DNA of 59,081 bases from Gilliamella bombi (GCF_900103255.1 NZ_FMWS01000035.1:1-59081); one strand, 5' to 3'; shown: positions 46,025 through 56,601, counted from the stretch's first letter. The notes: a model not told the origin generated them from the letters alone. Translations and numbers: made by a program.

Positions 46025-46500
46025 ATAATCTCCTTATAAATTGGAAAATTAACACGATATAAATAAAAATCTTAATCAAGCTTATTAAAACATATTTATT
46101 ATTAAATTAAATCATTTTTTCTAAAATGATGTTAAAGACAGTATATTGTTTTATAATGAATTGTTCGTTATAAGAAAAAAGCAAGTGCTATTACAAAAAA
46201 TTTTTACAAAAATTTTATCTATCAGATTGATTCAAAATGGTTTTAGGAATTTTTTTTAACTAATAAAATAAATATTATATGAGTTATGCCATTGTAAACT
46301 AATTTTATGCATAGGTAAGATAATACTTGAGAATTTGCGCATAACAGCGTATACTTCGCTACCTCATTATTATGGGTGTAGTGTGAGAGGTTAAACTGCT
46401 TCTCAGATAGAACTGCAGTAAACTAAAAGCCTGACGAGGTCAATTCCATTAACATATTACGCCCAGGGCTTAAGCATAGAAATTTCGGAGAATTATTGAC
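46025..46500. other. Intergenic region between aroE and rpmB, including the rpmB leader
   Basis: The left part (46025-46320) is AT-rich, with the small hairpin ATCATTTT / AAAATGAT at 46111-46130 and tandem TTACAAAAAATTTT-like units near 46191-46218. The right part contains the rpmB promoter (46327-46355) and a 5' leader of about 138 nt with small inverted pairs (TGAC-GAG-GTCA near 46432, GCCC-AG-GGC near 46463). The length of the leader suggests post-transcriptional control by L28 or L33, but no known element is recognised. Confidence 0.5.
46327..46355 (+). promoter_or_regulatory. Sigma-70 promoter of rpmB-rpmG
   Basis: TTGAGA (46327-46332), 17-bp spacer, TATACT (46350-46355): near-consensus elements at ideal spacing. 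Transcription would start near 46362, leaving a leader of about 138 nt. Confidence 0.8.
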
Positions 46501-46737
46501 ATGTCACGAGTATGCCAAGTAACAGGAAAAGGTCCTTTAGTAGGAAATAATCGTTCTCATGCGATGAATGCTACTAAACGTCGTTTTCTACCAAACCTTC
46601 AAACTCACCGTTTCTGGGTTGAGAGCGAAAAACGTTTTGTAAAATTGCGTGTATCTGCTAAAGGTATGCGTACTATCGATAAAAAGGGTATTGATTCAGT
46701 TTTAGCTGAACTTCGTGCCCGTGGTGAAAAGTACTAA
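46501..46737 (+). CDS. rpmB: 50S ribosomal protein L28
   Basis: L28 is a large-subunit ribosomal protein. The 78-residue product (same as E. coli) starts [20 protein letters not shown] and ends [16 protein letters not shown] precedes the start at good spacing. It is followed after 15 nt by rpmG, the standard enterobacterial pair. The usual radC or dfp-dut neighbours are not in this window. Confidence 0.98.
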   Translation: MSRVCQVTGKGPLVGNNRSHAMNATKRRFLPNLQTHRFWVESEKRFVKLRVSAKGMRTIDKKGIDSVLAELRARGEKY

Positions 46738-46752
46738 TAAGGAAACCATATC

Positions 46753-46920
46753 ATGGCTAAAGGTGTACGCGAAAAAATCAGATTAGTTTCTTCTGCTGGT
46801 ACAGGTCATTTTTATACCACTAGCAAAAATAAAAGAACTATGCCTGAAAAAATGGAGATCAAAAAATACGATCCTGTAGTTCGTCAGCATGTTATTTATA
46901 AAGAAGCTAAAATTAAATAG
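46753..46920 (+). CDS. rpmG: 50S ribosomal protein L33
   Basis: A 55-residue product, [20 protein letters not shown] through VIYKEAKIK, nearly identical to E. coli L33. It lacks the zinc-binding CxxC pairs, so it is the zinc-independent form. AAGGA lies upstream. It is directly followed by an intrinsic terminator. Confidence 0.98.
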   Translation: MAKGVREKIRLVSSAGTGHFYTTSKNKRTMPEKMEIKKYDPVVRQHVIYKEAKIK

Positions 46921-46940
46921 TTATCTAATAAATACTGAAA

Positions 46941-46965
46941 AACCCAGCAAATGCTGGGTTTTTTT
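46941..46965 (+). terminator. Intrinsic terminator of rpmB-rpmG
   Basis: AACCCAGCA (46941-46949) pairs with TGCTGGGTT (46952-46960), followed by a T-run to 46965. Confidence 0.92.
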
Positions 46966-47351
46966 ATATCGATTTGTAGACAAAATTATCGCTATTTTCA
47001 ATAAAACAACATTAACCTATGGAAAATAACGAGTTGTTTATACTTCATAGTTAAATAATCTCTAAAAAATTAAGGTGTGTTCTAGAAATTACTTAAGCTT
47101 TGGTTTTCTATTTTTTGAATCGATAAATACTATATCAGGGTATGTAATTAATGAAATACCTAATTATGAAAATAGAGAGCATTGCGAAGTTGATTTCTTT
47201 CTGATTAGTGGTCACCGATGGTGAAAGAGTTGAATTTGACATGACAAAATATTTCTTATTCTTATCAATAATTAAATGGATATACTTTGCATAAAACTAC
47301 CTGATAAACAGGTAGTTTTTTGGGGATAAATTAATCTACATAATTATTTAA
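46966..47351. other. Intergenic region with a terminator and a protein-like remnant
   Basis: An open frame on the plus strand runs from 47066 to a TGA at 47222-47224 (possible GTG start 47075, 49 codons). Its translation is protein-like (INEIPNYENREHCEVDFFLI) but I recognise no family and see no good ribosome site. A rho-independent terminator pointing the same way follows at 47294-47320. The stretch may be the decayed end of a lost gene, or a small RNA. Confidence 0.35.
47294..47320 (+). terminator. Intrinsic terminator without an assigned upstream gene
   Basis: AAACTACCTG (47294-47303) pairs with CAGGTAGTTT (47309-47318) around ATAAA and ends in a six-T run. It lies convergent to gltP. On the plus strand no recognised gene precedes it since rpmG, which has its own terminator. 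Confidence 0.8.
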
Positions 47352-48674
47352 TCATTTTAAATATTGTTGTTCATAAGCTCTTGCTTTTTTGTCGTCAAAA
47401 GTATGTTCCCAACGCGCAATAACAATTGCTGCTAGTGCATTACCAACCACATTAACTACTGTTCTGCCCATATCTAAAATACGTTCTACCCCCATAATAT
47501 AACCAATCCCTTCAAGAGGAATACCGACACTACCTAGGGTTGCCGATAAAACAAGAATTGACGCACCAGGCACACCTGCAATCCCTTTAGATGCAATCAT
47601 TAAAGTGATGACAATAATAACCTGATCCAAAATAGTTAAATCTATGTGGAATAACTGTGCTAAAAAGATAACAGTAATACTTTGATAGAGTGTTGAACCA
47701 TCAAGATTAAATGAATAGCCTGTAGGTATAACAAAGCTAGTTATCGATTTTGGTGCTCCATAAGCTTCCATCTTTTCAATTATTTTAGGCAATGCAGTTT
47801 CAGAACTTGCGGTTGAAAATGCAATCACTAATTCTTCTTTCAAGATTTTTAATAATGTAAAAATATTAAATTTACAAATTTTACAAACCAGCCCTAATAC
47901 CACTAACGTAAAAATAATCATTGCCGAATAGACGGTTAAAATTAATTTAAGTAGTGGAAGTAAAGATTCAAATCCATATTTAGCAACCGTTACCGTGATA
48001 AGAGCAAATACACCAATAGGTGCATAACGCATTATCATATTAGTTACTTTAAACATAGTATCTGAAATTACTTTTAAAAATAAAAGAAAAGGTTCACGTT
48101 GTTTATCTGGCAAAGACATTAAGCCTAGACCAAAAAAGACACAAAAGAAAATCACAGGTAAAACAGCACCGTCCGTCATAGCTTTAAAGATATTAGCAGG
48201 AATCATATCTAATATCATAACAATTAAACCATGAGGTTTACCGCTTAATTCTTCAGCTGCTTGGGTATACTTACTAATGTCTGTCGTTGCAAGTGTTGAG
48301 GAGTCAATTCCCGAGCCAGGTGAAAAAATATTTCCCCAAGAAAGACCTAATAAAATAGCAATAGTTGTAATAATTTCAAAATAGAGAATTGTTTTAAAAC
48401 CTAAGGTCCCTAACCGTTTTGAACCACCAAGACCTGCAATACCTAGAGTTAAAGTACTCAGTATAATTGGCAACACAATCATTTTAATTAACCGAATGAA
48501 GATATCGCCTGCAGGCTGAAATATATTTACTATTGAAAATTGATAATATGAATGCAAAGGGTGGTTTGTAGCAGAGAGCTCAAATAAATAAGCACCTACG
48601 GCAATTCCTAGAATCAAAGCAATCAAAATTTGCCATGCAAGATTTGTTAATATTTTTTTTATTAAAAATGACAT
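47352..48674 (-). CDS. gltP: Glutamate/aspartate:proton symporter GltP
   Basis: GltP imports L-glutamate and L-aspartate with protons (DAACS family). The 440-residue product (E. coli 437) matches throughout: SLAWQIL-like start (LAWQILIALILG), GDIFIRLIKMIVLP, the Ser-rich loop AFSTASSETALPKIIEKMEA at about 280, the NMDGT-type motif as FNLDGSTLYQS, and GVERILDMGRTVVNVVGNA. It is monocistronic, with gyrA and its terminator upstream on the same strand. Confidence 0.95.
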   Translation of the reverse strand: MSFLIKKILTNLAWQILIALILGIAVGAYLFELSATNHPLHSYYQFSIVNIFQPAGDIFIRLIKMIVLPIILSTLTLGIAGLGGSKRLGTLGFKTILYFEIITTIAILLGLSWGNIFSPGSGIDSSTLATTDISKYTQAAEELSGKPHGLIVMILDMIPANIFKAMTDGAVLPVIFFCVFFGLGLMSLPDKQREPFLLFLKVISDTMFKVTNMIMRYAPIGVFALITVTVAKYGFESLLPLLKLILTVYSAMIIFTLVVLGLVCKICKFNIFTLLKILKEELVIAFSTASSETALPKIIEKMEAYGAPKSITSFVIPTGYSFNLDGSTLYQSITVIFLAQLFHIDLTILDQVIIVITLMIASKGIAGVPGASILVLSATLGSVGIPLEGIGYIMGVERILDMGRTVVNVVGNALAAIVIARWEHTFDDKKARAYEQQYLK

Positions 48675-48700
48675 CTAATACTATTCCTTTTTACGATTCT

Positions 48701-48736
48701 TTAAAATAAAAAAGGATTAGCAAAACTAATCCTTTT
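48701..48736 (-). terminator. Intrinsic terminator of gyrA
   Basis: AAAAGGATTAG (48710-48720) pairs with CTAATCCTTTT (48726-48736) around CAAAA. On the minus strand it is followed by a U-rich run (A-rich 48701-48710), 15 nt after gyrA. Confidence 0.85.
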
Positions 48737-48750
48737 AGATTATTAAATAA

Positions 48751-51450
48751 TTAATCCTCGGACACTTGAAGTGAATCGTGCCGTTCATTATTTTCCGATA
48801 CCTCCGATCCACTTGCGTCATCTTCTGTTTCGGCTATTCGTTGTAATCCCACAACTTTTTCGTTGTCAGCTGTTCGAATAAGCATGACACCTTGAGTGTT
48901 ACGACCAACAATACTTACCTCTGAAACACGAGTACGAACAAGTGTTCCTGCATCTGTGATTAGCATGATTTGATCGGTTTCATCAACTTGAACTGCGCCA
49001 ACAACAGTACCATTTCGCTCACTAACTTTGATAGAAATAACACCTTTAGTTGCCCTTGATTTGGTTGGATATAGTTCTTGCTGTGTGCGTTTACCATATC
49101 CATTTTGAGTTGCTGTTAAGATTGCGCCACTACCTCTAGGTACAATTAATGAAACCACTTTATCATCGCTATCAAGTTTTATGCCACGTACACCTGCGGC
49201 CGTTCTGCCCATACAACGAACTTTATTGGCTGGGAAACGAACAACTTTACCATTAGCAGAGAATAACATAATATCTTCAGTCGTTGAGATTTCACCAATC
49301 AGGTTATCATCTTCTGAGTCAATATCTTCAACAATGGCATCATCATTAAGTTCTTCATCATCTACAATAGCTGATGGATCATTGCTAGTTAAATCGACGC
49401 CAATTAATTCATCATCATCACGTAAATTAATCGCAATAATACCGCCACTTCGTGGACGACTAAATTCAATTAAAGATGTTTTCTTAACTGTACCTTGTGC
49501 TGTAGCCATAAATACACAATGTTCATCATCAAATTCTCGAACAGGTAAGATTGCTGTGATTCGTTCGTTTTCTTCAAGAGGTAACAAATTAATAATTGGA
49601 CGACCTCGAGAACCACGGCTGGCTTCAGGCAGTTGGTAAACTTTCATCCAATATAATCGACCACGGCTTGAGAAGCAAAGAATCGTATCATGGGTATTGG
49701 CAATTAATAGTTTTTCGACAAAGTCTTCTTCTTTAATTTTAGTGGCAGATTTACCTTTACCACCTCGACGTTGAGCTTCATAATCTGAAAGTGGTTGATA
49801 TTTTACATAACCTTGATGGGAAAGAGTAACGACCACATCTTCTTGAGCAATAAGATCTTCAATATTAATATCTGCACTGCTCGCTGTAATTTCTGTTCTT
49901 CTAGCATCTTGGAATTGGTCTCGAACGCTTTCTAATTCTTCACGAATCACTTCCATTAAACGTTCTGAGCTAGCTAAAATATGTAATAACTCACCAATTT
50001 GAACCAATAATTCTTTGTATTCATCAAGAATTTTTTCATGTTCAAGGCCGGTTAAGCGGTGTAAGCGGAGATCTAAAATCGCTTGAGCCTGTGCTTCTGA
50101 TAAATAATAATGTCCATCATGAATACCAAACTCTGGTGCTAAATCTTCTGGTCTAGCTGCATCATTACCTGCTTTTTCTAGCATGGCAGCAACATTTCCA
50201 AGTTGCCAAGCTTGGCTCAATAATTTAGTTTTTGCTTCACTAGGTGTTGCAGCAGCACGAATAAGCTCAATGATAGGATCAATATTGGCAAGTGCGATTG
50301 CTAAACCTTCTAATACATGAGCACGTTCGCGTGCTTTGCGTAATTCATAAATGGTTCGACGAGTTACAACTTCTCGTCTATGAAGCACAAAAGCCTCAAT
50401 CATTTCGCGTAAATTTAGGAGTTTTGGTTGGCCTTTATGTAAAGCCACCATATTGATACCAAATGAAACTTGTAATTGAGTCAAAGAGAAAAGGTTATTT
50501 AATACAACTTCACCAACAGCATCACGTTTGATTTCAATAACTATGCGCATACCGTCTTTATCTGATTCATCACGTAATGCCGAAATACCTTCTATTTTTT
50601 TATCTTTAACTAATTCTGCAATTTTTTCGATCAGTTTTTTCTTATTAACCTGATACGGAATCTCATTAACAATAATGGTTTCACGTCCACTATGATCATC
50701 AACTTCTATGGTAGCTTTAGAGCGAATATAGATAATACCACGACCTGTGCGATACGCATTTTCAATACCTTTTCGACCATTAATTAATGCTGCTGTTGGA
50801 AAATCTGGCCCATGGATATACTCCATTAAACCATCGACTGAAATATTTTCGTCTTCAATAAAAGCCAAGCAACCATTGATAACTTCAGAGAGATTATGAG
50901 GAGGAATGTTAGTCGCCATACCAACAGCAATCCCTGATGCGCCATTAATTAATAAGTTAGGAATTCGTGTTGGTAACACATCTGGGATCATTTCTGAACC
51001 ATCGTAATTAGGTGAAAAATCAACTGTCTCTTTATCTAGATCAGTTAATAATGCTCCCGCAAACTTTTGCATACGAATTTCAGTATAACGCATCGCAGCA
51101 GCTGAATCGCCATCAACAGAACCAAAGTTACCTTGACCATCAACCAACATATAACGTAATGAGAATGGTTGAGCCATACGTACAATTGTGTCATAAACTG
51201 CTGAATCACCATGTGGATGATATTTACCGATTACATCCCCAACAACACGAGCAGACTTCCTATAAGGTTTATTCCAATCATATCCAGCTTCATGCATAGC
51301 AAATAAAACGCGCCGGTGAACAGGTTTTAAACCGTCACGGACATCAGGTAAGGCACGCCCAACAATGACAGACATTGCATAGTCAAGATAAGAAGATTTT
51401 AATTCATCTTCTATATTAACGGGGGTTATTTCTTTGGCTAGTTCGGTCAT
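48751..51450 (-). CDS. gyrA: DNA gyrase subunit A with an acidic C-terminal-domain insertion
   Basis: GyrA cuts and rejoins DNA in the gyrase A2B2 complex that supercoils DNA. The 899-residue product (E. coli 875) has the catalytic Tyr122 (AAMRYTEIR), wild-type quinolone positions Ser83 and Asp87 (HGDSAVYD), and the GyrA box QRRGGKGKS at about 565. Within the C-terminal beta-pinwheel, between IGVDLTS and [11 protein letters not shown], an insertion of about 30 residues rich in Asp and Glu is present at about 688-723. E. coli has none there. The acidic C-terminal tail is also present. Confidence 0.97.
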   Translation of the reverse strand: MTELAKEITPVNIEDELKSSYLDYAMSVIVGRALPDVRDGLKPVHRRVLFAMHEAGYDWNKPYRKSARVVGDVIGKYHPHGDSAVYDTIVRMAQPFSLRYMLVDGQGNFGSVDGDSAAAMRYTEIRMQKFAGALLTDLDKETVDFSPNYDGSEMIPDVLPTRIPNLLINGASGIAVGMATNIPPHNLSEVINGCLAFIEDENISVDGLMEYIHGPDFPTAALINGRKGIENAYRTGRGIIYIRSKATIEVDDHSGRETIIVNEIPYQVNKKKLIEKIAELVKDKKIEGISALRDESDKDGMRIVIEIKRDAVGEVVLNNLFSLTQLQVSFGINMVALHKGQPKLLNLREMIEAFVLHRREVVTRRTIYELRKARERAHVLEGLAIALANIDPIIELIRAAATPSEAKTKLLSQAWQLGNVAAMLEKAGNDAARPEDLAPEFGIHDGHYYLSEAQAQAILDLRLHRLTGLEHEKILDEYKELLVQIGELLHILASSERLMEVIREELESVRDQFQDARRTEITASSADINIEDLIAQEDVVVTLSHQGYVKYQPLSDYEAQRRGGKGKSATKIKEEDFVEKLLIANTHDTILCFSSRGRLYWMKVYQLPEASRGSRGRPIINLLPLEENERITAILPVREFDDEHCVFMATAQGTVKKTSLIEFSRPRSGGIIAINLRDDDELIGVDLTSNDPSAIVDDEELNDDAIVEDIDSEDDNLIGEISTTEDIMLFSANGKVVRFPANKVRCMGRTAAGVRGIKLDSDDKVVSLIVPRGSGAILTATQNGYGKRTQQELYPTKSRATKGVISIKVSERNGTVVGAVQVDETDQIMLITDAGTLVRTRVSEVSIVGRNTQGVMLIRTADNEKVVGLQRIAETEDDASGSEVSENNERHDSLQVSED

Positions 51451-51547
51451 AACACCATGTACTCTTATTAATTTAAGTCATCAAAATAGTTCACAATTAT
51501 AGCATAAAATCACTATTAATGCAGAATTAAACCGTCTTTATTTCAGC

Positions 51548-52135
51548 TTATTTACTGTGAATAAATAGTCTATTCTCGATTAATTGGCACAAGCAATTTA
51601 GAATCATAGCGTGCATTTCGTATGCCATCACTTTTTTGTAAGACGGAATTCTAATTTCAATATCGTTCTGGCCTAATAAGCCAATAACTTCACCACCATC
51701 AAAAGCAGTTAATGCGACAATTTTCATATCTTTAATTACCGCTTCTTGAACTGCACGAATGATAGATCTGCTATTCCCTTGGCAAGTTGCTATTATTAAA
51801 ACATCACTTTGTTGCCCTAATGCTTGAATTTGACGAGCATAAATCTCCTCATGATTAGCTATAGCACTTAATAAAACATTGTCTGATACTAAAGCCATTG
51901 CAGGAATACTTGGTCTTTCAATATTAATACTGGTGATTAAACGTGAAGTAAAGCTTTGTACATTAGCTGCTGATGAACCATTACCACAACTCATAATTTT
52001 GTTGCCATTAAGTAAACTATCGACAATAATATTCGCTGCCTTTTCAATAGAATAGCCAAGTGATTCTGCCATCACGATTTGAGTTTGAATACTTTCAGTG
52101 AAGTAATTTTTAATTAAATCTTGCACACTTTTCAC
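51548..52135 (-). CDS. diaA: DnaA initiator-associating protein DiaA
   Basis: DiaA is a tetrameric SIS-domain protein that helps DnaA assemble at oriC. The 195-residue product (E. coli 196) has the SIS loop SCGNGSSAANVQSFTSRLI at about 50, ALVSDNVLLSAIAN and CQGNSRSIIRAV. FTESIQTQIVMAE at the N-terminus matches DiaA rather than its GmhA relative (E. coli FTESIQTQIAAAE). It follows yraN, as in E. coli lpoA-yraN-diaA. Confidence 0.93.
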   Translation of the reverse strand: MKSVQDLIKNYFTESIQTQIVMAESLGYSIEKAANIIVDSLLNGNKIMSCGNGSSAANVQSFTSRLITSINIERPSIPAMALVSDNVLLSAIANHEEIYARQIQALGQQSDVLIIATCQGNSRSIIRAVQEAVIKDMKIVALTAFDGGEVIGLLGQNDIEIRIPSYKKVMAYEMHAMILNCLCQLIENRLFIHSK

Positions 52136-52141
52136 CTAAAA

Positions 52142-52513
52142 TTAAAATGCATTAATAATCCATTTTTTGCTGTTACCTGTAATAGCAAAAATATCAAACC
52201 TAAATTCTGTATCTTCAATATTTAAATTTTGCGCCATCATCCATTGTTGGGCAGCCTGCCTGATTTTATTTTGTTTATTTAGTGTAACTGTCATCTCCGC
52301 ATCACCAAAGTTAGCATTTTTTCGATAACGTACTTCAATAAAAACAAGACATTTATTATCAAGCATAATTAAATCCAGCTCTCCAAAGCGAAATTGGCTA
52401 TTATGTGCAAGAAGTATAAGCCCTTGCTTAAGTAAATATTTGCAAGCTATATTTTCATAATGCTCGCCAATTTGTTTTTTATTCGCTTTTTGAATCAGAT
52501 TTATCTTCACCAT
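52142..52513 (-). CDS. yraN: UPF0102 family protein YraN
   Basis: YraN has a restriction-endonuclease-like fold and unknown function. From ATG at 52513 it has 123 residues (E. coli 131) with the conserved GE...DLIMLDNKCLVFIEVRYRK core, which carries the E-D-ExK nuclease-like residues. A GTG at 52540 would add nine residues; the start is uncertain. The gene overlaps the 3' end of lpoA by about 35 bp and is followed by diaA after 6 nt. Confidence 0.85.
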   Translation of the reverse strand: MVKINLIQKANKKQIGEHYENIACKYLLKQGLILLAHNSQFRFGELDLIMLDNKCLVFIEVRYRKNANFGDAEMTVTLNKQNKIRQAAQQWMMAQNLNIEDTEFRFDIFAITGNSKKWIINAF

Positions 52514-54326
52514 AAATATATTGCTGCCAGGAGAGTGCACGTGTCACTTCGCATTGATCACTTGTTGATAATTTACCTGTCATACCATCTAAAAAATTAG
52601 GTTGATATGAATTAAGTTGATTAAAACGATTTGTTAGTCTCCACGCATCAATGCCCATTGCATACAGGCGAATTAATGAATAATCTTTCTGAATGTTGCT
52701 AGGTATATTTGTATTTACCTTATCCATTTGATTTATAACCATAGGGATATCTGCATATTCAGTTTTATTCATATCATAATTAAAGTCATTAGAAGCATTA
52801 GCTACATGACTTTTAGAACTTGAATAAAGTGTAACCGCAGATGAATTTCCAATAGTTTTATTTGCACCCATATCAAGCATTGGCTTTATCAACGTCAATT
52901 CATCATATGAAGAATAAACATAAATAGCATCAAATCCAGCAGATACCATTCCCCCTGATAGCGTTTCATCTATCAAAATAGGATTGCCAGCAAGACTAAT
53001 CCCTATGTTACGATTCATATTGGCGCTTAGTGTTTGAGTGTTACCAAAATATTGTACGTAAGCTTGTGAACTATTTGCTGACAATTGTGACCACTGTACA
53101 GCAAAACTTTGTGCAACACGTTTACCCAAATCATTTTGAGGGACTAACAGTAATGGTTTTATTTTATTTTGAGAATAAATATGGTCTGCCGCATCTTTTG
53201 CTTCATCTTCAGGAGATAAAGCAAAATAACAAATTTTATTTGCAGACGCAGTAGTGTTATCAACCTTATTCAAGGCTAAGACAGGAATAGCTGGCTCTAG
53301 TGATTTTAATTCAATAACTTCTTTCTTTAATAAAGGACCTACAATTAACTCAACATTTTGTTCCTGTGCTTGCTGGATTAAAGTATTCATTGGCGCACTA
53401 GTTGTATCAAGTATAATCACATTTTGTTGTGGTTCTTGTGGAAAAAACTTAATTCCATCCATGTAACCTTGACGAATTGTTTCACCAAATATACGTGAAG
53501 AGCTATTTAATGGTAACAATAATGCAACTTTTTTTGCATTAGCATCAACAGCAAGTGTTTGTTCTCCAGTTAATATCGAGATAATCTCTTTTGCGGGATG
53601 ATCTGGATATTGTATAGCCCAATTGTTAATAGCTTGTTTTAATAGCTGTTTTTGATTTTCGGATTTTGTAGCAATAATTTCTGGTGTATCATCATCTTGT
53701 GGAGTGGATGCTTTACTCGCATTTTGGTAAGCATAAGCTAAATCAACCCAACCTTGTAATATAGTTTCATTTTCATCAACTAAAATTTTGCGGATTTTAC
53801 CAGATTTTAATTTACGGAAAAAATTCCATGTATTATTTAATAATTGCCTTTTTTCTGTTTCTGATACATATTTTTCTAATTGAAGATAATCGTGGGCTTG
53901 AGCATTAATATCTTTACCATTTATATCTAAACCCAATTTAATAATGTAATAACGATACAGTTGTGAATTAGACAAATTTTCAATAGTGAATTGATTCAGA
54001 TCAAATGATTTCCTTTTTTTTACAGCGATTTGACCCTCTGATAATAACTTTTCTTTTTGTTGCTCATCATTAAGTTTGGGTGGTAAATTTGATAATAATG
54101 TAGTTGCTTGTGAAAATTTATTTTCTTTTATTAGTGCACGAATAGCTAATAATTGCCAATTAACTTTATCTATTCCAGAACTATTATCTGCTTGTGAAAG
54201 ATAATAACTAGAATTTTTGTTATCATCAAAGTTAAGAGATTTCTCTGAATTTCCTAAAGTACAACATACCAAAAATGTAAATAATGGTATTATTAATATA
54301 GCATAAAAGTAACGTTTCAAGTTCAT
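52479..54326 (-). CDS. lpoA: Penicillin-binding protein activator LpoA
   Basis: LpoA is an outer-membrane lipoprotein that activates PBP1A during wall synthesis. The 615-residue product is shorter than E. coli (678). It has a signal sequence with a Cys pair (FLVCCTLG) as a non-canonical lipobox, an N-terminal TPR-like helical domain (to about 230), and a C-terminal periplasmic-binding-like domain starting near KKVALLLPLNSSSRIFGETI. DAWRLTNRFNQL near the end is a family motif. It overlaps yraN at the 3' end. Confidence 0.92.
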   Translation of the reverse strand: MNLKRYFYAILIIPLFTFLVCCTLGNSEKSLNFDDNKNSSYYLSQADNSSGIDKVNWQLLAIRALIKENKFSQATTLLSNLPPKLNDEQQKEKLLSEGQIAVKKRKSFDLNQFTIENLSNSQLYRYYIIKLGLDINGKDINAQAHDYLQLEKYVSETEKRQLLNNTWNFFRKLKSGKIRKILVDENETILQGWVDLAYAYQNASKASTPQDDDTPEIIATKSENQKQLLKQAINNWAIQYPDHPAKEIISILTGEQTLAVDANAKKVALLLPLNSSSRIFGETIRQGYMDGIKFFPQEPQQNVIILDTTSAPMNTLIQQAQEQNVELIVGPLLKKEVIELKSLEPAIPVLALNKVDNTTASANKICYFALSPEDEAKDAADHIYSQNKIKPLLLVPQNDLGKRVAQSFAVQWSQLSANSSQAYVQYFGNTQTLSANMNRNIGISLAGNPILIDETLSGGMVSAGFDAIYVYSSYDELTLIKPMLDMGANKTIGNSSAVTLYSSSKSHVANASNDFNYDMNKTEYADIPMVINQMDKVNTNIPSNIQKDYSLIRLYAMGIDAWRLTNRFNQLNSYQPNFLDGMTGKLSTSDQCEVTRALSWQQYIYGEDKSDSKSE

Positions 54327-54347
54327 ACCTACTCTCTTATAATTTTG

Positions 54348-55430
54348 TTATCCCCAAATTCGTTGTACATGAACCGTAATTTCTTCTCGATCATGATAAA
54401 GCTGTTTTGCTTGAATTTGTACGTTGATTTTTTTATTATTTAACTCTTTATTTAACGAATATAGATTTTGTTTTACTTCTTCATAACGTTTTTTCATTGG
54501 TAATTTGAGGTTAAAAATAGCCTCTCTACACCAACCATTAATTAACCATTTGGCTATTAATTCTGTTACTTTAGCTGGTTTCTCAACCATATCACAAACC
54601 AACCAATAAATATTATGCTTTTTAGGTATAAATTTAAAGCCATCTTCCCGATAATGTTTAACTTGTCCAGTTTCCATCAATTTTTCATCCATAGGTCCAT
54701 TATCAATGGCATAAACCATCATACTTCTTTTAACCAGTTGATAAGTCCAACCTCCAGGACAAGCACCCAAATCAACAGCGTTTAAACCACCTTTTAATCG
54801 CTCCTCCCACTCATCATAAGGAATAAAAATATGGAAGGCTTCTTCTAATTTTAATGTAGAACGGCTTGGCGCATCAGAGGGAAATTTTAATCTTGGAATT
54901 CCCATATAAAAAGGCGAATTATTTTGACTTAGTGAATAACCAACATAACAACTGGTATTACTGATAAAAAATAAGTGGACAACGGGTCTTGATGGATTCT
55001 CAATTTTTAATAAAATACGTTTACTTCTTAATGCTTGACGAAAGGGCACGGTAAATTTACGACAAAAGCCAGAAAGCGCTTTACCTTCATTTGTATCAGC
55101 AACTTCAACACGTAGATCTCCAGCTTTGTCAATACATCCAGATAATGCATCAATGATTGGAGAAATACGGTTATCTGTAGGTAAATCAACTAATAGATCA
55201 CCTGCTACAAACATTTGCCTTGCAAAAATTAGTGTTCGAAAATCTAAATTTTTTATTAATAATTGTGCATCATCATCTTGATAGCATTCAAAAACAACAT
55301 AACCACTGTTTTCTTTAACTTTAGCAAAGCCATATACTTCTTTCTGAGCAGCTTTATCTGTAATTTCGTTAGCACACTCTTTTTCAAATCCACAACGGCA
55401 ATAAAGAATAATTTTGTTTAGTTTTTGCAT
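54348..55430 (-). CDS. rlmM: 23S rRNA (cytidine-2'-O)-methyltransferase RlmM
   Basis: RlmM methylates C2498 of 23S rRNA. The 360-residue product (E. coli 366) has an N-terminal THUMP-like domain and a C-terminal Rossmann domain with the SAM motif [20 protein letters not shown] at about 221 and the catalytic K-D-K-H type residues ([19 protein letters not shown]). [21 protein letters not shown], given here in part as [18 protein letters not shown], is a family signature. It precedes lpoA on the same strand. Confidence 0.93.
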   Translation of the reverse strand: MQKLNKIILYCRCGFEKECANEITDKAAQKEVYGFAKVKENSGYVVFECYQDDDAQLLIKNLDFRTLIFARQMFVAGDLLVDLPTDNRISPIIDALSGCIDKAGDLRVEVADTNEGKALSGFCRKFTVPFRQALRSKRILLKIENPSRPVVHLFFISNTSCYVGYSLSQNNSPFYMGIPRLKFPSDAPSRSTLKLEEAFHIFIPYDEWEERLKGGLNAVDLGACPGGWTYQLVKRSMMVYAIDNGPMDEKLMETGQVKHYREDGFKFIPKKHNIYWLVCDMVEKPAKVTELIAKWLINGWCREAIFNLKLPMKKRYEEVKQNLYSLNKELNNKKINVQIQAKQLYHDREEITVHVQRIWG

Positions 55431-55477
55431 ATTATAATTTTTTGCTCTTTCAACAGAAGCTATAAAAAATATTCATA

Positions 55478-56428
55478 TTAATCAGATTGAACATTATCAG
55501 TATATAAAGGTGCATCACCTTTTGGACGAGTTTTAAATCTTCGATGTAACCACATATATTGCTCAGGTGCTTTTAGAATTTCTTGTTCAATCGCTTTGTT
55601 CATAAAAGTAGCAGCAAGTACATCATCATCAATTGGATAATCTTCAAGCTCTGATGTTACATAAACAGTGTAACGACCATCTTTCTCACGCTTAGGAGTA
55701 AATGGTATAATAGCTGGCTGAGCTAATTTCACTAATATACGCGTGCCTACAGTTGTTGCAGCTTTTTTTACTGAAAATAGAGGCGCAAATACACTATTTT
55801 TAGGACCATAATCATGATCTGGTGCATACCAAAGTAATTCACCATTTTTTAGTGCGCGGATCATTCCTTTAGTATTATGTCGATCCAACATATATTTGTT
55901 TGATTTGAGCCGCCCTTTAAGCTGAACATAATCCATTACAGGATTATCATTTGGACGGTACACTCCGACTCCAGGATGGTTCATTCCTAAGATACGTGCA
56001 CCTAATTCTAATGTCAGAAAATGAATACCAATGAGCAAAACACCTTGACCTGATTGTTGAACTTTTGTGATATGAAAATCGTCTACAATAGAAACTTTTT
56101 TAGCAAGCCGTTTATCAGACCAAAACCATGCCATACCAGTTTCAAAAATTGCTAAACCTGTTGAAATAAAATTCTCACGCAACATCTGATCACGTTCAGA
56201 TTGTGTTTTTTCAGGAAAACAGAGTTTAAGATTTTGCCTAGCCGTTTCTTTACGTTTGCCGATTAATTTCATCGAAAGCAATCCTAACCCTTTTCCCAAT
56301 TGATAAATGATTGGATATGGCAATAAAACGATTAAATATAAAATACCAATACCAAGCCACGTTAACCAATAACGAGGATGTAATAAACTTTTAGTAAAAA
56401 TAGGGCGAATTTCTTGATTTTGACTCAT
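55478..56428 (-). CDS. lpxL: Lipid A biosynthesis lauroyltransferase
   Basis: LpxL adds the secondary laurate to Kdo2-lipid IVA at the inner membrane. The 316-residue product (E. coli 306) has an N-terminal membrane anchor (WLGIGILYLIVLLPYPIIYQ), the HX4E motif in GIHFLTLELG at about 136, GVYRPNDNPVMD, and MLDRHNTKGMIRALKNGELL. LpxM and LpxP are paralogues; the start LLHPRYWLTWLG favours LpxL. Confidence 0.92.
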   Translation of the reverse strand: MSQNQEIRPIFTKSLLHPRYWLTWLGIGILYLIVLLPYPIIYQLGKGLGLLSMKLIGKRKETARQNLKLCFPEKTQSERDQMLRENFISTGLAIFETGMAWFWSDKRLAKKVSIVDDFHITKVQQSGQGVLLIGIHFLTLELGARILGMNHPGVGVYRPNDNPVMDYVQLKGRLKSNKYMLDRHNTKGMIRALKNGELLWYAPDHDYGPKNSVFAPLFSVKKAATTVGTRILVKLAQPAIIPFTPKREKDGRYTVYVTSELEDYPIDDDVLAATFMNKAIEQEILKAPEQYMWLHRRFKTRPKGDAPLYTDNVQSD

Positions 56429-56601
56429 ATTAAGATCAAATTATTATTAATAATACAGTTGCTTATTATATCTTATTTTTCGGGAGCATAAAATAAACAA
56501 AGTCTAAGGACTTTATATCATTATTCTGTGACTAAATTTGTTATCAGTTTATATTTAAGTAGCTCACAGTTAAAACTATTAGCTATTCTTAAAATTATCT
56601 A

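Noticed and set aside
49181-49639. Plus-strand open frame of 152 codons within gyrA
   Set aside because: Antisense to a well-conserved part of gyrA; composition is an artefact of the opposite coding strand.
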